This document shows positions 30,850-40,109 of a stretch of 42,573 bases of DNA, in pieces. The notes under the pieces are model-generated. The model did no database searches. It saw only the letters and a program-made list of their open reading frames with translations, and was not told where the DNA came from. The translations under genes were made by a program, and so were the position numbers. Origin of the DNA: Nitrospira sp. (GTDB lineage Bacteria > Nitrospirota > Nitrospiria > Nitrospirales > Nitrospiraceae); NCBI GenBank assembly GCA_005116965.1, contig SWDG01000027.1, positions 547,797-590,369 on the forward strand, in the 5' to 3' direction. Positions within the stretch are counted from its first letter, which is position 1, and every line of letters starts with the position of its first letter.

Positions 30850-33483
30850 CTACCGCTGGAGAGTGGTTTCAACCAGGCTAAAAACCTTTTCCAACGCGGC
30901 ATCGAGCTTGGCTGGATCCTTCCCCCCGGCCTGGGCCATTTCTGGCCGGCCGCCTCCGGTTCCACCCACCTCAGTGGCCATAACCTTGATGAGCTCACCG
31001 GCTTTGATGCTCCCAATCAAGTCTTTCGTCACCACAACCAGCAACGAGACCTTGTCGCCGCCGGTCGCTGCGCCCAGTGCGATGACACCGCTTTTCATCT
31101 TGTCCCGGAGCTGATCCGCCAGCGCGCGCATACCGTTCCCATCCAGGCCATCCGTCCGCTGCACGTGCACCGCCACCCCGGCAACTGTCCTGGCAGTCGA
31201 GGCGACCGCAGCGCCGCTGGCCATTTTCAATTTCAACTCCTCCAGTTCCCGCTCCTTATCCTTCAGCTGTGTCATCAGCTTGCGGGTCTTGGCGACCAGC
31301 TCGGACTGCCCCGCCTTCAACAGATCCGATAGCTCGCGAACATCGGCTTCAAGTTTCTTCATGAGGACATACGCGCCGCTGCCCGTCTGCGCTTCGATCC
31401 GGCGCACACCGGCCGCCACGCCCCCTTCTGAGACAATGCGGAAGAGTCCGATGTCACCCGTCTGTCGGCAATGGGTGCCGCCGCACAGTTCTTTGCTGAA
31501 CGACTCCACAGTCACCACGCGTACCTGTTCACCGTACTTGTCGCCAAAGAACGCCAGGGCGCCGTTCGCCACGGCCTCCTGAATACTCATCACCTGAGTG
31601 CGCACCGTCTCGTTCTTGCGAATTTCTTCATTCACCGTCGATTCAATGTCGTCGATGTCGCGGGACGACAGCGGTCGAAAATGAGCAAAGTCAAACCGAA
31701 GACGGTTGGGTCCGACCAGCGATCCATACTGCTTCACATGCGGCCCCAGTAAATCACGCAGAGCCGCATGGACGAGATGCGTCGCCGTATGATTGCGCGC
31801 AGCATCCAGACGTGTGGACGCATGCACCGTCATATGCAGACGCTCACCTTCTCGAACGCACCCCTTGCGAACCGTTCCCTTGTGCAAGATGACCGTCGGC
31901 GCCGGCCTCGTCGTCTCTTTGATATCAACCACCCCTTCAGGACCAGTCAAGGTTCCCTGATCTCCGACCTGCCCACCGCCTTCGGCATAGAAGGGCGTGA
32001 CATCCAGCGCCAGCTCAACCGTCTCCCCTTCGACGGCTTCCTTCACCAGTTGCTCGCCTTTCAGAATCGCCCGCAAGACGCCGTCGCTTTCCAAATGCTC
32101 ATAGCCGACGAAAGTCGTCGCTCCGATCCGTTTGGCCAGCTCCGCGACAGCCGGCCTGGCCGTTTCCTGTTCAAATCCACCGGTCTTACGCGCGCGAGTC
32201 CGCTGCTCCTCGATTGCCGCATTAAAACCAGGTTCATCGACCGTCATGCCCTGTTCCCGGCAGGCCTCGGTGATCAAGTCCATGGGGAACCCGTAGGTGT
32301 CATACAGTTTGAAGACGTCGTCCCCTGCCAAAACCGTTTGTCTCGCCGCCTTCGCCCGCTCGATCATCTCGTTCAAAATCGGCAAACCCTGGTCGAGCGT
32401 CGCGATAAACCGCTCCTCTTCGCCTTTTGTCGCTTCAGCGATCGTACCGGATGCCGCGAGCACCTCCGAATAGGTGCCGGCCATCTGGTCCACGACCGTT
32501 GCGCTGAGTTCATATAGAAAAGGCTCGATAATGCCGAGCAGCCGGCCATGACGAGCCGCGCGGCGCAGGATCCGTCGTAACACATACCCTCGCCCTTCGT
32601 TCGACGGCAGTATGCCATCCGTCATCAAAAACGTAATGGCGCGCAAATGGTCCGCAATCACGCGCATCGAACGGTCCGAGGAATCCTTCTTGCCATACTT
32701 GGTGCCGGCCCGTCCGGCGATCGCCGCAAGCAGCGGCGTAAAGAGATCGCTGTCGTAATTGCTCGAGACACCCTGCGCCACGGCAACTAACCGCTCAAGC
32801 CCCATCCCCGTGTCGATACTCGGTTTCGGCAGCGGGTGGAGCGTGCCGGAGGCATCACGGTTGTACTGCATGAAGACGAGATTCCAGATCTCGATCACCC
32901 GGTCGCCCTCGCCGTTCGGCCGGTCTTCGCCTGGTACGGACGGACCCTGGTCGAAGTGAATTTCCGAGCAGGGGCCGCAGGGACCAGTGTCCGCCATTTG
33001 CCAGAAGTTGTCGTGTTCGCCACACCGAACGATGCGCGACGGCGAGACGCCGATCTTCTTCCAGAGCTTCTCCGCATCGTCGTCCTCGCGAAAGACCGTC
33101 ACCCACATCCGATCTTTCTGCAGCCCGACGGTCTGCGTCAGAAACTCCCATCCGAATCGGATGGCATCATCTTTAAAATAATCGCCGAACGAAAAGTTGC
33201 CGAGCATCTCGAAGAACGTGTGGTGCCGCCTGGTGTACCCCACATTTTCAAGATCGTTGTGTTTGCCGCCGGCGCGAAGGCACTTTTGCACAGACACCGC
33301 TCGTGTATAGGGACGAGGTTCTTCTCCGAGGAAGACCCGCTTGAATTGATTCATCCCGGCGTTGGTGAAGAGCAGCGTCGGGTCCGCTTGGGGAATCAAG
33401 GCCGAGCTGGGCACCGCCTGATGGCCGTGCTGTTCGAAATACCGGATAAACGATTGCCTAAGTTCCTGCGCACTCTGAGTCAT
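30850..33483 (-). CDS. alaS: Alanyl-tRNA synthetase
   Basis: About 877 residues, the standard length. Start taken at ATG 33483 (MTQSAQELRQSFIRYFEQHG), which has GGA eight bases upstream; ATG 33492, overlapping the recX stop, is an alternative adding three residues. Class II core: SSALIPQADPTLLFTNAGMN, RRHHTFFEMLGNFSFGDYF and GMGLERLVAVAQG. Editing domain: RNHTATHLVHAALRDLLG (HxxxH) and KELCGGTHCRQTGDIG (zinc Cys and His). A C-terminal coiled coil and DHHA1 part follow (GGTGGGRPEMAQAGGKDPAK). It charges tRNA-Ala and removes mischarged Ser or Gly. Confidence 0.97.
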   Translation of the reverse strand: MTQSAQELRQSFIRYFEQHGHQAVPSSALIPQADPTLLFTNAGMNQFKRVFLGEEPRPYTRAVSVQKCLRAGGKHNDLENVGYTRRHHTFFEMLGNFSFGDYFKDDAIRFGWEFLTQTVGLQKDRMWVTVFREDDDAEKLWKKIGVSPSRIVRCGEHDNFWQMADTGPCGPCSEIHFDQGPSVPGEDRPNGEGDRVIEIWNLVFMQYNRDASGTLHPLPKPSIDTGMGLERLVAVAQGVSSNYDSDLFTPLLAAIAGRAGTKYGKKDSSDRSMRVIADHLRAITFLMTDGILPSNEGRGYVLRRILRRAARHGRLLGIIEPFLYELSATVVDQMAGTYSEVLAASGTIAEATKGEEERFIATLDQGLPILNEMIERAKAARQTVLAGDDVFKLYDTYGFPMDLITEACREQGMTVDEPGFNAAIEEQRTRARKTGGFEQETARPAVAELAKRIGATTFVGYEHLESDGVLRAILKGEQLVKEAVEGETVELALDVTPFYAEGGGQVGDQGTLTGPEGVVDIKETTRPAPTVILHKGTVRKGCVREGERLHMTVHASTRLDAARNHTATHLVHAALRDLLGPHVKQYGSLVGPNRLRFDFAHFRPLSSRDIDDIESTVNEEIRKNETVRTQVMSIQEAVANGALAFFGDKYGEQVRVVTVESFSKELCGGTHCRQTGDIGLFRIVSEGGVAAGVRRIEAQTGSGAYVLMKKLEADVRELSDLLKAGQSELVAKTRKLMTQLKDKERELEELKLKMASGAAVASTARTVAGVAVHVQRTDGLDGNGMRALADQLRDKMKSGVIALGAATGGDKVSLLVVVTKDLIGSIKAGELIKVMATEVGGTGGGRPEMAQAGGKDPAKLDAALEKVFSLVETTLQR

Positions 33484-33488
33484 GAGTC

Positions 33489-33974
33489 TCATCCTTCATC
33501 GCTACCGTGAGCGACTATCACAATACGATCAATCGTCTCTTCGTCGAAACCCCGCTGACGTAGGAGACGCACCGATTGCGCCGGGGTCAACCGGCTGCCA
33601 TGGCGCTGTCTGGCGTTCAGCGCTCGACGAGCCATTCGTTCTTCCCCCACCTCGTGGAACACGTCGGCAATCACCCGATCCGCCACCGTCTCGGTAATTC
33701 CCTTGGCCTCCAACTCCGCCTTGATCCGCGCTGGTCCCATCGGACGAGAGACCAGCCTCCGTTCCACCCATCGCTGAGCATAGGTCTGATCGTTGAGATA
33801 GCGGAGATCGGACAATCGACGAATCGTGTACCTAATCTGAGGTGGTAGGGCTCCTTTGGATCGGAGAAATTGTTCGACGTGCGCCACGGTACGATCGCAA
33901 CGGGCGAGAAACCGAATCGCGAGTGGCATCCATCCATCTGCCGAGGATTGCCCGCTCTGATTAAGCTTGGCCAC
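33489..33974 (-). CDS. recX: Regulatory protein RecX
   Basis: A 161-residue protein made of three-helix repeats typical of RecX: ARCDRTVAHVEQFLRSKG, RRLSDLRYLNDQTYAQRWVE, RLVSRPMGPARIKAELEAKG and LTPAQSVRLLRQRGFDEETI. RecX binds RecA filaments and limits their growth. It starts ten bases after the recA stop, the usual recA-recX arrangement, and ends against alaS. Confidence 0.92.
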   Translation of the reverse strand: MAKLNQSGQSSADGWMPLAIRFLARCDRTVAHVEQFLRSKGALPPQIRYTIRRLSDLRYLNDQTYAQRWVERRLVSRPMGPARIKAELEAKGITETVADRVIADVFHEVGEERMARRALNARQRHGSRLTPAQSVRLLRQRGFDEETIDRIVIVAHGSDEG

Positions 33975-33984
33975 TCGCGTACCG

Positions 33985-35067
<1,083 letters not shown>

Positions 35068-35105
35068 GCGAATCTCCTACAAGATGAGAGGAAAGAATCC
35101 GGTCG

Positions 35106-35111
35106 ATTATA
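35106..35111 (-). promoter_or_regulatory. recA -10 element candidate
   Basis: On the minus strand this reads TATAAT inside GGGTATAATCGACC, placing transcription start about 30 bases before the recA ATG. No good -35 match is at the standard distance (16-18 bases), so activation by another factor, or an extended -10, is possible. Confidence 0.4.
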
Positions 35112-35271
35112 CCCAAGCCACGTGGCAAAACCTAGCCTCATCTCATCGAAGAGAAGTGAGACACACTGTGCGAGGCAGGCCAAGCCGATGCGTAAGAAAG
35201 GCAAAATCAATAGCGGGAAACCGCCTGAGGTGATTCATTTATGGAAAGTCGAAATCTTGCGGGGACGCCTC

Positions 35272-35613
35272 ATGCGCGGCGATGATCACACCGACAAAAA
35301 AGAATTACGATCCTCTCCTCGTATTCCATTGGACTGCCGCCTGTTCTTTTCAAGTACCGAACTGGTAGAGGCTGATGCGACACTCCTCGATCTGTCCAGC
35401 ACTGGCTGTGCAGCCGAGTCCGAGACCACCGTCCGGACCGATATGAACCTCGACCTGTGGATCTTTTCCCCAAACTATAACTGGCGCATGCACATTAACC
35501 ATGCTGTCGTTCGGTGGGTCCGAGGACAGGTGTTTGGAGTGGAATTCCTGAATCTTCGGCCAGTCCAGCGGAAACGACTGCGCCAGCTGGTCGAGAAGTT
35601 CAGAGCGCAGTAA
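35272..35613 (+). CDS. PilZ domain protein
   Basis: A 113-residue protein taken from ATG 35272 (GGGGA seven bases upstream), which gives a bare PilZ domain; ATG 35188 would add 28 residues. The c-di-GMP-binding signature is present: RSSPRIPLDCRLFFS (RxxxR) and LLDLSSTGCAAES (DxSxxG). The closing strands are INHAVVRWVRGQVFGVEFLN. Stand-alone PilZ proteins read the second messenger c-di-GMP and pass the signal to an effector, often for motility or exopolysaccharide. Divergent from recA. Confidence 0.85.
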   Translation: MRGDDHTDKKELRSSPRIPLDCRLFFSSTELVEADATLLDLSSTGCAAESETTVRTDMNLDLWIFSPNYNWRMHINHAVVRWVRGQVFGVEFLNLRPVQRKRLRQLVEKFRAQ

Positions 35614-35783
35614 CTAATCGCAACGACGGGACCATGTCCCACAGGTTCCTTTGCCACCCGCAAACTGGCTTTCCCAAATGGATCCTCCTACCGTCTCGGA
35701 TGAATCACCAGAGTCCGCCCCCTTCAATCATCCTCGAAATCGCGCTCTGACCCCTATTACTACGTCGACGCGCGATTGCAACG

Positions 35784-36776
35784 TTACACTTTCACAACGA
35801 TCTTGCCGAACTGCTCATTGCTCTCCATGTATCGATGAGCATCCGCTATCTGATCCAGCGTGAACACATTCCGATCAAGGATGGGATTGAGCGCTCCGGA
35901 CTTCAGTCCTTCGTAAATGTAGCGCTTCCCGCGCTCTAGCGTTGCCGGGTTGGTCGTGCACTCAAACAAGGTGTATGCGTGCATCCGCAAGCTCTTCTGG
36001 AACGCTGGGAACAAGGGGAAAGGTGTAGGCCGCATGTCCAGCAATCCATAGATGATCAACGTCGCACCGTGAGCCGCCGCCTGCGCAAGCGTCTCCACGT
36101 ACGGGCCGGATACGGAGTCGAAAATGAGATTCGCGCCTTGACCATCGCTGACTGCCGCTACTCGCGCGGGCAGTTCTTCCTGGTCGGTAACCACAACATG
36201 GTCGGCACCCGCTTCCAGCAGACGAGTCTTCTTTGCCGCCTTTCGAGTCACTGCGATCGTCGTTGCTCCCGTTGCCTTCGCTATCTGAATGGCTGCCAAG
36301 CCGACACTGCTGCTCGCTGCAGTGATGAGTACCGTTTGCCCTTTCTGCAGTTGGCCTCGCTCGAGCAATCCAATCCACGCCGTCATGTACTGCATCCAAA
36401 CAGCACTCCCTTGCTCCGGCGTAAAGTGCTCAGGGTACGGTGCGACGGCGAACGCGGGCACCACGGCCGATTCGCCATAGACCCCATGAGCACTGAGACC
36501 AAACGCTGGAATCGTGCTGACTCGATCGCCAATCTTCACGCGTGAGACACCAGGGCCGATGGCGTCGACGACCCCGGCTGCTTCATAGCCCAAGCGGCTA
36601 GGCAACTGCGCAACTTCGAGGTAGGCGCCAGAACGGAACATGGCCTCAGCCCGATTCAGTCCAAGTGCGTGCACACGCAGGCGAACTTCACCCTCCTTGG
36701 GTGGAACGAGCGGCTCCTCCACGATTTTGAGTACATCGGGACCACCTGTTTGATGAAAACGTACGATCCTCGGCAT
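35784..36776 (-). CDS. Zinc-independent MDR alcohol dehydrogenase / quinone oxidoreductase
   Basis: A 330-residue medium-chain reductase. GroES-like half: IVRFHQTGGPDVLKIVEEPL, VHALGLNRAEAMFRSGAYL, LPSRLGYEAAGVVDAIGPGV. Rossmann half: GQTVLITAASSSVGLAAIQI, AKATGATTIAVTRKAAK, GADHVVVTDQEEL. It lacks the Cys and His ligands for catalytic zinc, as in NADPH:quinone oxidoreductases, so it probably reduces quinones or other activated alkenes. It lies next to the gene cassette and near an Old Yellow Enzyme gene of related chemistry. Confidence 0.88.
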   Translation of the reverse strand: MPRIVRFHQTGGPDVLKIVEEPLVPPKEGEVRLRVHALGLNRAEAMFRSGAYLEVAQLPSRLGYEAAGVVDAIGPGVSRVKIGDRVSTIPAFGLSAHGVYGESAVVPAFAVAPYPEHFTPEQGSAVWMQYMTAWIGLLERGQLQKGQTVLITAASSSVGLAAIQIAKATGATTIAVTRKAAKKTRLLEAGADHVVVTDQEELPARVAAVSDGQGANLIFDSVSGPYVETLAQAAAHGATLIIYGLLDMRPTPFPLFPAFQKSLRMHAYTLFECTTNPATLERGKRYIYEGLKSGALNPILDRNVFTLDQIADAHRYMESNEQFGKIVVKV

Positions 36777-36873
36777 GATCTACTCCTGAATAAGTACGAC
36801 AACGGGGATTTGATGAGTGTGTATCTTCCGCTTGCGCTAGCCAGGGTCATTCTATGACTGAGTGTCGCGGGCC

Positions 36874-36936
36874 GCATAACGACCCGCGTGAATGGCGCGC
36901 CGCTTTTGCGCGCCAGACTCGACGCGGCTGTTATGC
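36874..36936 (-). other. Integron-type attC recombination site
   Basis: Ends are a perfect inverted pair GCATAAC (36874-36880) and GTTATGC (36930-36936). Inside are a second pair CCGCGT (36884-36889)/ACGCGG (36922-36927) and a central pair GGCGCGC (36894-36900)/GCGCGCC (36908-36914). Spacers are unequal (3 against 2, 4 against 7), leaving unpaired bases on one arm, as attC sites need for integrase to choose the strand. This is the R-L-L-R order of integron cassette sites. Total 63 bases, a usual attC size. The stop codon of the cassette gene (36931-36933) lies inside the site. Confidence 0.8.
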
Positions 36937-37452
36937 ATCTTCACTGCTATGTTGCCGCTTTGAAAGCGCTTGAAATAGGAAGCCTTCTAGCCGCTCAGTA
37001 TTTAGACGACCTGTGAGCTCCACGAGCTCACGAGCAAGTTCACGCAACTCTGTGGTTGTTGGTATTGGTTTAGCATTTCCATATGAATCTCTGATATGGG
37101 CATCTCCATCAAGTTCCTGTGCCCACAAGCCATGTACCAACTCATTTCTCTTGTCGGTGAGCCGTTTACAATCAGAGAGTATTGCTTGCAGCTTAACTAG
37201 AGGTGCTCCTTCACCAAGCCTCTTTCTCGCATTTTTCCTTACTCGATCCCTAAGTTGTGCTGAGCCTTCGTGTGTAGTTGCTTTGAGAGCCTCCTCAGGT
37301 GTCACACCTGTGAGGCTCTTTATGGTCATCTTCAGAATGTGACTTAATTGTTCGTGTCGGATCGTAACTTCGCCAACGGCAGCAAGCAGTTCACTGTCCT
37401 GTGGTACATGAAAGAAAATCATTTTTGCGGCCATCTTCCCACTCTCATGCAT
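36931..37452 (-). CDS. Gene-cassette cargo protein with HEPN-like RNxxxH motif
   Basis: A 173-residue protein, almost entirely helical, with Arg102-Asn-Glu-Leu-Val-His107 in KRNELVHGLW. R, a polar residue and H at this spacing is the active-site signature of HEPN RNase domains. Earlier helices include AAVGEVTIRHEQLSHILKMT and SAQLRDRVRKNARKRL. The family name is not known to me. The ATG at 37452 is part of the GTTATGC core site and the TAA stop is part of the attC, so the gene fills the cassette. Without a leader, it depends on an outside promoter or one within the core. An internal ATG at 37434 is an alternative start. A role in abortive defence or RNA cutting is inference from the motif. 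Confidence 0.65.
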   Translation of the reverse strand: MHESGKMAAKMIFFHVPQDSELLAAVGEVTIRHEQLSHILKMTIKSLTGVTPEEALKATTHEGSAQLRDRVRKNARKRLGEGAPLVKLQAILSDCKRLTDKRNELVHGLWAQELDGDAHIRDSYGNAKPIPTTTELRELARELVELTGRLNTERLEGFLFQALSKRQHSSEDA

Positions 37453-37455
37453 AAC
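37449..37455 (-). other. Cassette 5' core site (GTTATGC)
   Basis: On the minus strand GTTATGC matches the last seven bases of the attC at 36874-36880 exactly. Recombination between the G and the first T of the two copies would release a circle of about 575 bases with the gene and one attC. Confidence 0.7.
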
Positions 37456-37502
37456 AATATTTGGACAGACTGTATATTCCCCTCACAGCAGCTTGTCCAC
37501 TT

Positions 37503-37526
37503 GTGCCTAAGCCGTTGAATAGGCAC
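37503..37526. other. Hairpin upstream of the Old Yellow Enzyme gene
   Basis: GTGCCTA and TAGGCAC pair over a ten-base loop (AGCCGTTGAA). It is 140 bases before the reductase start. It may be an operator or the relic of another cassette end; GCCTAA resembles attC core sequences but no full site is seen. Confidence 0.3.
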
Positions 37527-37666
37527 CAATTGCATGCTTTTGCGAGGAGCTGACCTAGCGGCTTCGCCGAAAGACCTGAAGGGTCACCAGCCATCAGTTG
37601 ACTCTCTCCCCATCTCACTTATAAATTCTGCCACTCACGATTCACTCATTACGCGAAGGAACACCC

Positions 37667-38737
37667 ATGCCAACATTGTTCACACCGCTCCAAGTTGGAG
37701 AGCTCCTCTTGCCCAACCGTATCGTCATGGCTCCCCTCACCCGTGTGCGGGCCGGATCGACACACATCCCTAATGACATGATGGTGGACTACTACTCCCA
37801 ACGCGCGTCGAGCGGACTCATCATGACGGAATGCACGATGGTCGATGCCCACGCCTGCGCCTTCATGGGTGAAGGTGGGATTTACAGCCCCGCGCACGTA
37901 GCCGGTTGGAGACGCGTGACAGATGCGGTCCATGCGAAGGGTGGCCGGATCTTCATACAGATTTGGCATCCAGGCCGTGCTGCACATTCGTTGCTGAACG
38001 ATGGCGAGCAGCCGGTCTCCAGCAGCGCGAAAGCAATTCGTCACGAAACGACTCACACCCCGCAGGGTGCCAAGCCCTATGAAATCCCTCGGGCGCTCCG
38101 CACTGACGAAATTCCACGATATGTGGAGATGTTCAAATCTGCTGCACAGAACGAACAGTTGGCCGGCTTTGACGGGGTGCAAGTCCATGGTGCGCACGGC
38201 TATCTGATCGATAACTTTCTGCGCGACGGCGTGAACGCACGCACGGATGCCTACGGAGGCTCCGTTCCCAACCGTGCTCGATTCCTGCTGGAGGTGACGG
38301 ATGCCGTCATCGGCATCTGGGGCGCTGGGCGCGTTGCCGTGCGGATATCGCCACTGGTTCCCTTTAACGACATGACGGAGAGTCAGCCCGAAGCTCTGGT
38401 GACACATGTGGCACAAGAATTAAGTCGGCGCGCGATCGCGTTTCTGGAAATCCGGCATGAGAACCACATGCTACCGGAGGAACTAGCGATCTTGCAGATT
38501 GCCCGCAAACATTTCCAGGGGGCATTGATGACCAACGGAAGCTATACCCGTGAGAGCGGCGAAAAGACGGTCACAGAGGGAGCAGCTGATGCGATTGTCT
38601 ACGGACGGCCGTACATCGCCAATCCGGACTTGGTTGAGCGCTTCACGAAGCAGGCCCCGCTCAACGAGGTGAATTTCAATCGACTCTATGGCGGTGGAGC
38701 AGATGGCTACAGCGATTATCCAGCGTTGGCCGGATGA
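37667..38737 (+). CDS. Alkene reductase, Old Yellow Enzyme family (NemA-like)
   Basis: A 356-residue FMN-dependent TIM barrel: LFTPLQVGELLLPNRIVMAP, LTRVRAG, SGLIMTECTMVDA, GGRIFIQIWHPGRAAHS, GFDGVQVHGAHGYLIDNFLR, NARTDAYGGSVPNRARFLLE and ADAIVYGRPYIANPDLVERF. OYE members use NADPH to reduce activated C=C bonds and nitro compounds. The usual His-x-x-Asn of the active site reads His-Gly-Ala-His here, the His-His variant seen in some OYEs. It could detoxify electrophiles with the MDR reductase on the other side of the cassette. Confidence 0.92.
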   Translation: MPTLFTPLQVGELLLPNRIVMAPLTRVRAGSTHIPNDMMVDYYSQRASSGLIMTECTMVDAHACAFMGEGGIYSPAHVAGWRRVTDAVHAKGGRIFIQIWHPGRAAHSLLNDGEQPVSSSAKAIRHETTHTPQGAKPYEIPRALRTDEIPRYVEMFKSAAQNEQLAGFDGVQVHGAHGYLIDNFLRDGVNARTDAYGGSVPNRARFLLEVTDAVIGIWGAGRVAVRISPLVPFNDMTESQPEALVTHVAQELSRRAIAFLEIRHENHMLPEELAILQIARKHFQGALMTNGSYTRESGEKTVTEGAADAIVYGRPYIANPDLVERFTKQAPLNEVNFNRLYGGGADGYSDYPALAG

Positions 38738-38873
38738 TACCCAGCCCATCCCATTACGTCTGGTTTGTGTAGCGGCATACCCTACTTACAACAATGGAAG
38801 AACACGAGTGGAAAGGAGCCACCGGATTAGCTGATAATCCTCCGCCCCTGCTCGCACGACATTGGAGACTGAC

Positions 38874-40001
38874 ATGATTTCACAATGGATGAGACTCTGC
38901 GTCATCTGTGCCCTATTGCCCTTGCTCCTGGCCATGCGCCCCGTAGATGAGAAACTTCTGATCGCCGCAAGAGATGGCAATCTCGCCCAGATCAAGACCC
39001 TGCTTGATGAAGGAGCGGACGTCCAAGCTGCCAATGAGCAGGGGACGACAGCGCTGCATGCTGCAGCCTGGAATGGGCATCGCGACGTCGTGACACTCTT
39101 GCTGCGCAAGGCCGCACCGGTTAATCACGCCACCAGCGACGGAGCCACCCCGCTCTACATTGCGGCACAGAATGGTCATTCGGCAGTGGCTGCGCTCTTG
39201 CTGAATAACGGAGCAGCGGTGAATCAGGCCACCAACATCGGTGTGACGCCACTGTTCATCGCCGCGCAAAAAGGCAATCACGGCGTGATCGAGTTGCTTC
39301 TTCGACAGGGAGCCGCCGTGAATCTGGCCTTGCCTGATGGCTCGACACCGCTCTTCGTCGCAGCCCAGCATGGGCATATCGCAACCGTGTCACTCCTCGT
39401 GGATAAAGGCGCGGCGGTGAACCAGGCCATGACGGATGGGGCAACACCACTCCTTGTCGCCGCACAGAACGGACATCTCGCCGTCGCGACGCTCTTACTC
39501 GAACAGGGCGCCCTCGTGACCCAAGCCGTCCACAATGGTGTGACCCCGCTCCATGTCGCGGCGCAGAACGGTCATCAAGGAATCGTGGAGCTCCTCCTGA
39601 AGCAGGGCGCAGCGATCAATCAGAAAGCACGGAACCATGCCACGCCGCTCCTCCTCGCCGTACAAAATAACCATCGAGACGTTGCGGGGCTGTTACTCGC
39701 CCAGAATGCGCTGGTCAACCAGCCAGCACCCGATGGTGCCACACCGCTTCACATCGCGGTAGCGGCAGGCCATCGAGACATGGCGGCACTCCTCTTGAAA
39801 AAAAGAGCGGACGTGAATGCACAGACGGCGGACGGCAAAACCCCGTTGCACGTGGGAGCCTATCAGGGCAATCGGGAGATCGTGACGCTTTTGCTCAAGC
39901 ACGGAGGGAACAAACGGGCAAAAACACTATCCGGTGAACTCCCGATCGACCTCGCTCGCCAACAAAGCCACCGCGCACTTCTATCTCTCCTGAAGCCCTA
40001 A
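38874..40001 (+). CDS. Exported ankyrin-repeat protein
   Basis: A 375-residue protein from ATG 38874 (GGAG just upstream; a TTG at 38862 is less likely). A signal-like helix (RLCVICALLPLLLAM) is followed by ten to eleven ankyrin repeats of 33 residues. Each has the G-x-TPLxxAAxxGH core: GTTALHAAAWNGHRDVVTLL, GATPLYIAAQNGHSAVAALL, GVTPLHVAAQNGHQGIVELL, GKTPLHVGAYQGNREIVTLL. DNA of neighbouring repeats is similar, so unequal crossing over is likely. Ankyrin stacks bind proteins; the signal suggests a periplasmic or exported partner. Confidence 0.9.
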   Translation: MISQWMRLCVICALLPLLLAMRPVDEKLLIAARDGNLAQIKTLLDEGADVQAANEQGTTALHAAAWNGHRDVVTLLLRKAAPVNHATSDGATPLYIAAQNGHSAVAALLLNNGAAVNQATNIGVTPLFIAAQKGNHGVIELLLRQGAAVNLALPDGSTPLFVAAQHGHIATVSLLVDKGAAVNQAMTDGATPLLVAAQNGHLAVATLLLEQGALVTQAVHNGVTPLHVAAQNGHQGIVELLLKQGAAINQKARNHATPLLLAVQNNHRDVAGLLLAQNALVNQPAPDGATPLHIAVAAGHRDMAALLLKKRADVNAQTADGKTPLHVGAYQGNREIVTLLLKHGGNKRAKTLSGELPIDLARQQSHRALLSLLKP

Positions 40002-40008
40002 CCCTCAG

Positions 40009-40109
40009 GCAGCCGATGGGCGCGGCATGACCCCGCTCTTTCTGCCAGCAAAAATGGACATCCGGACATTGTGGCGCTCCTAGTGGAACGAGGAGCAGCC
40101 CCTCACACC
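40009..40109 (+). pseudogene. Decayed ankyrin repeat after the ankyrin gene
   Basis: Right after the stop the text reads GMTPLF in one frame, then ASKNGHPDIVALLVERGAAP in the next, a whole ankyrin repeat broken by one frameshift near 40050. It runs into the 3' end of thpR. It is a relic of a longer or second ankyrin gene. Confidence 0.65.

Noticed and set aside
38862-38873. TTG start for the ankyrin protein
   Set aside because: ATG 38874 has GGAG at close range and gives a cleaner signal peptide.
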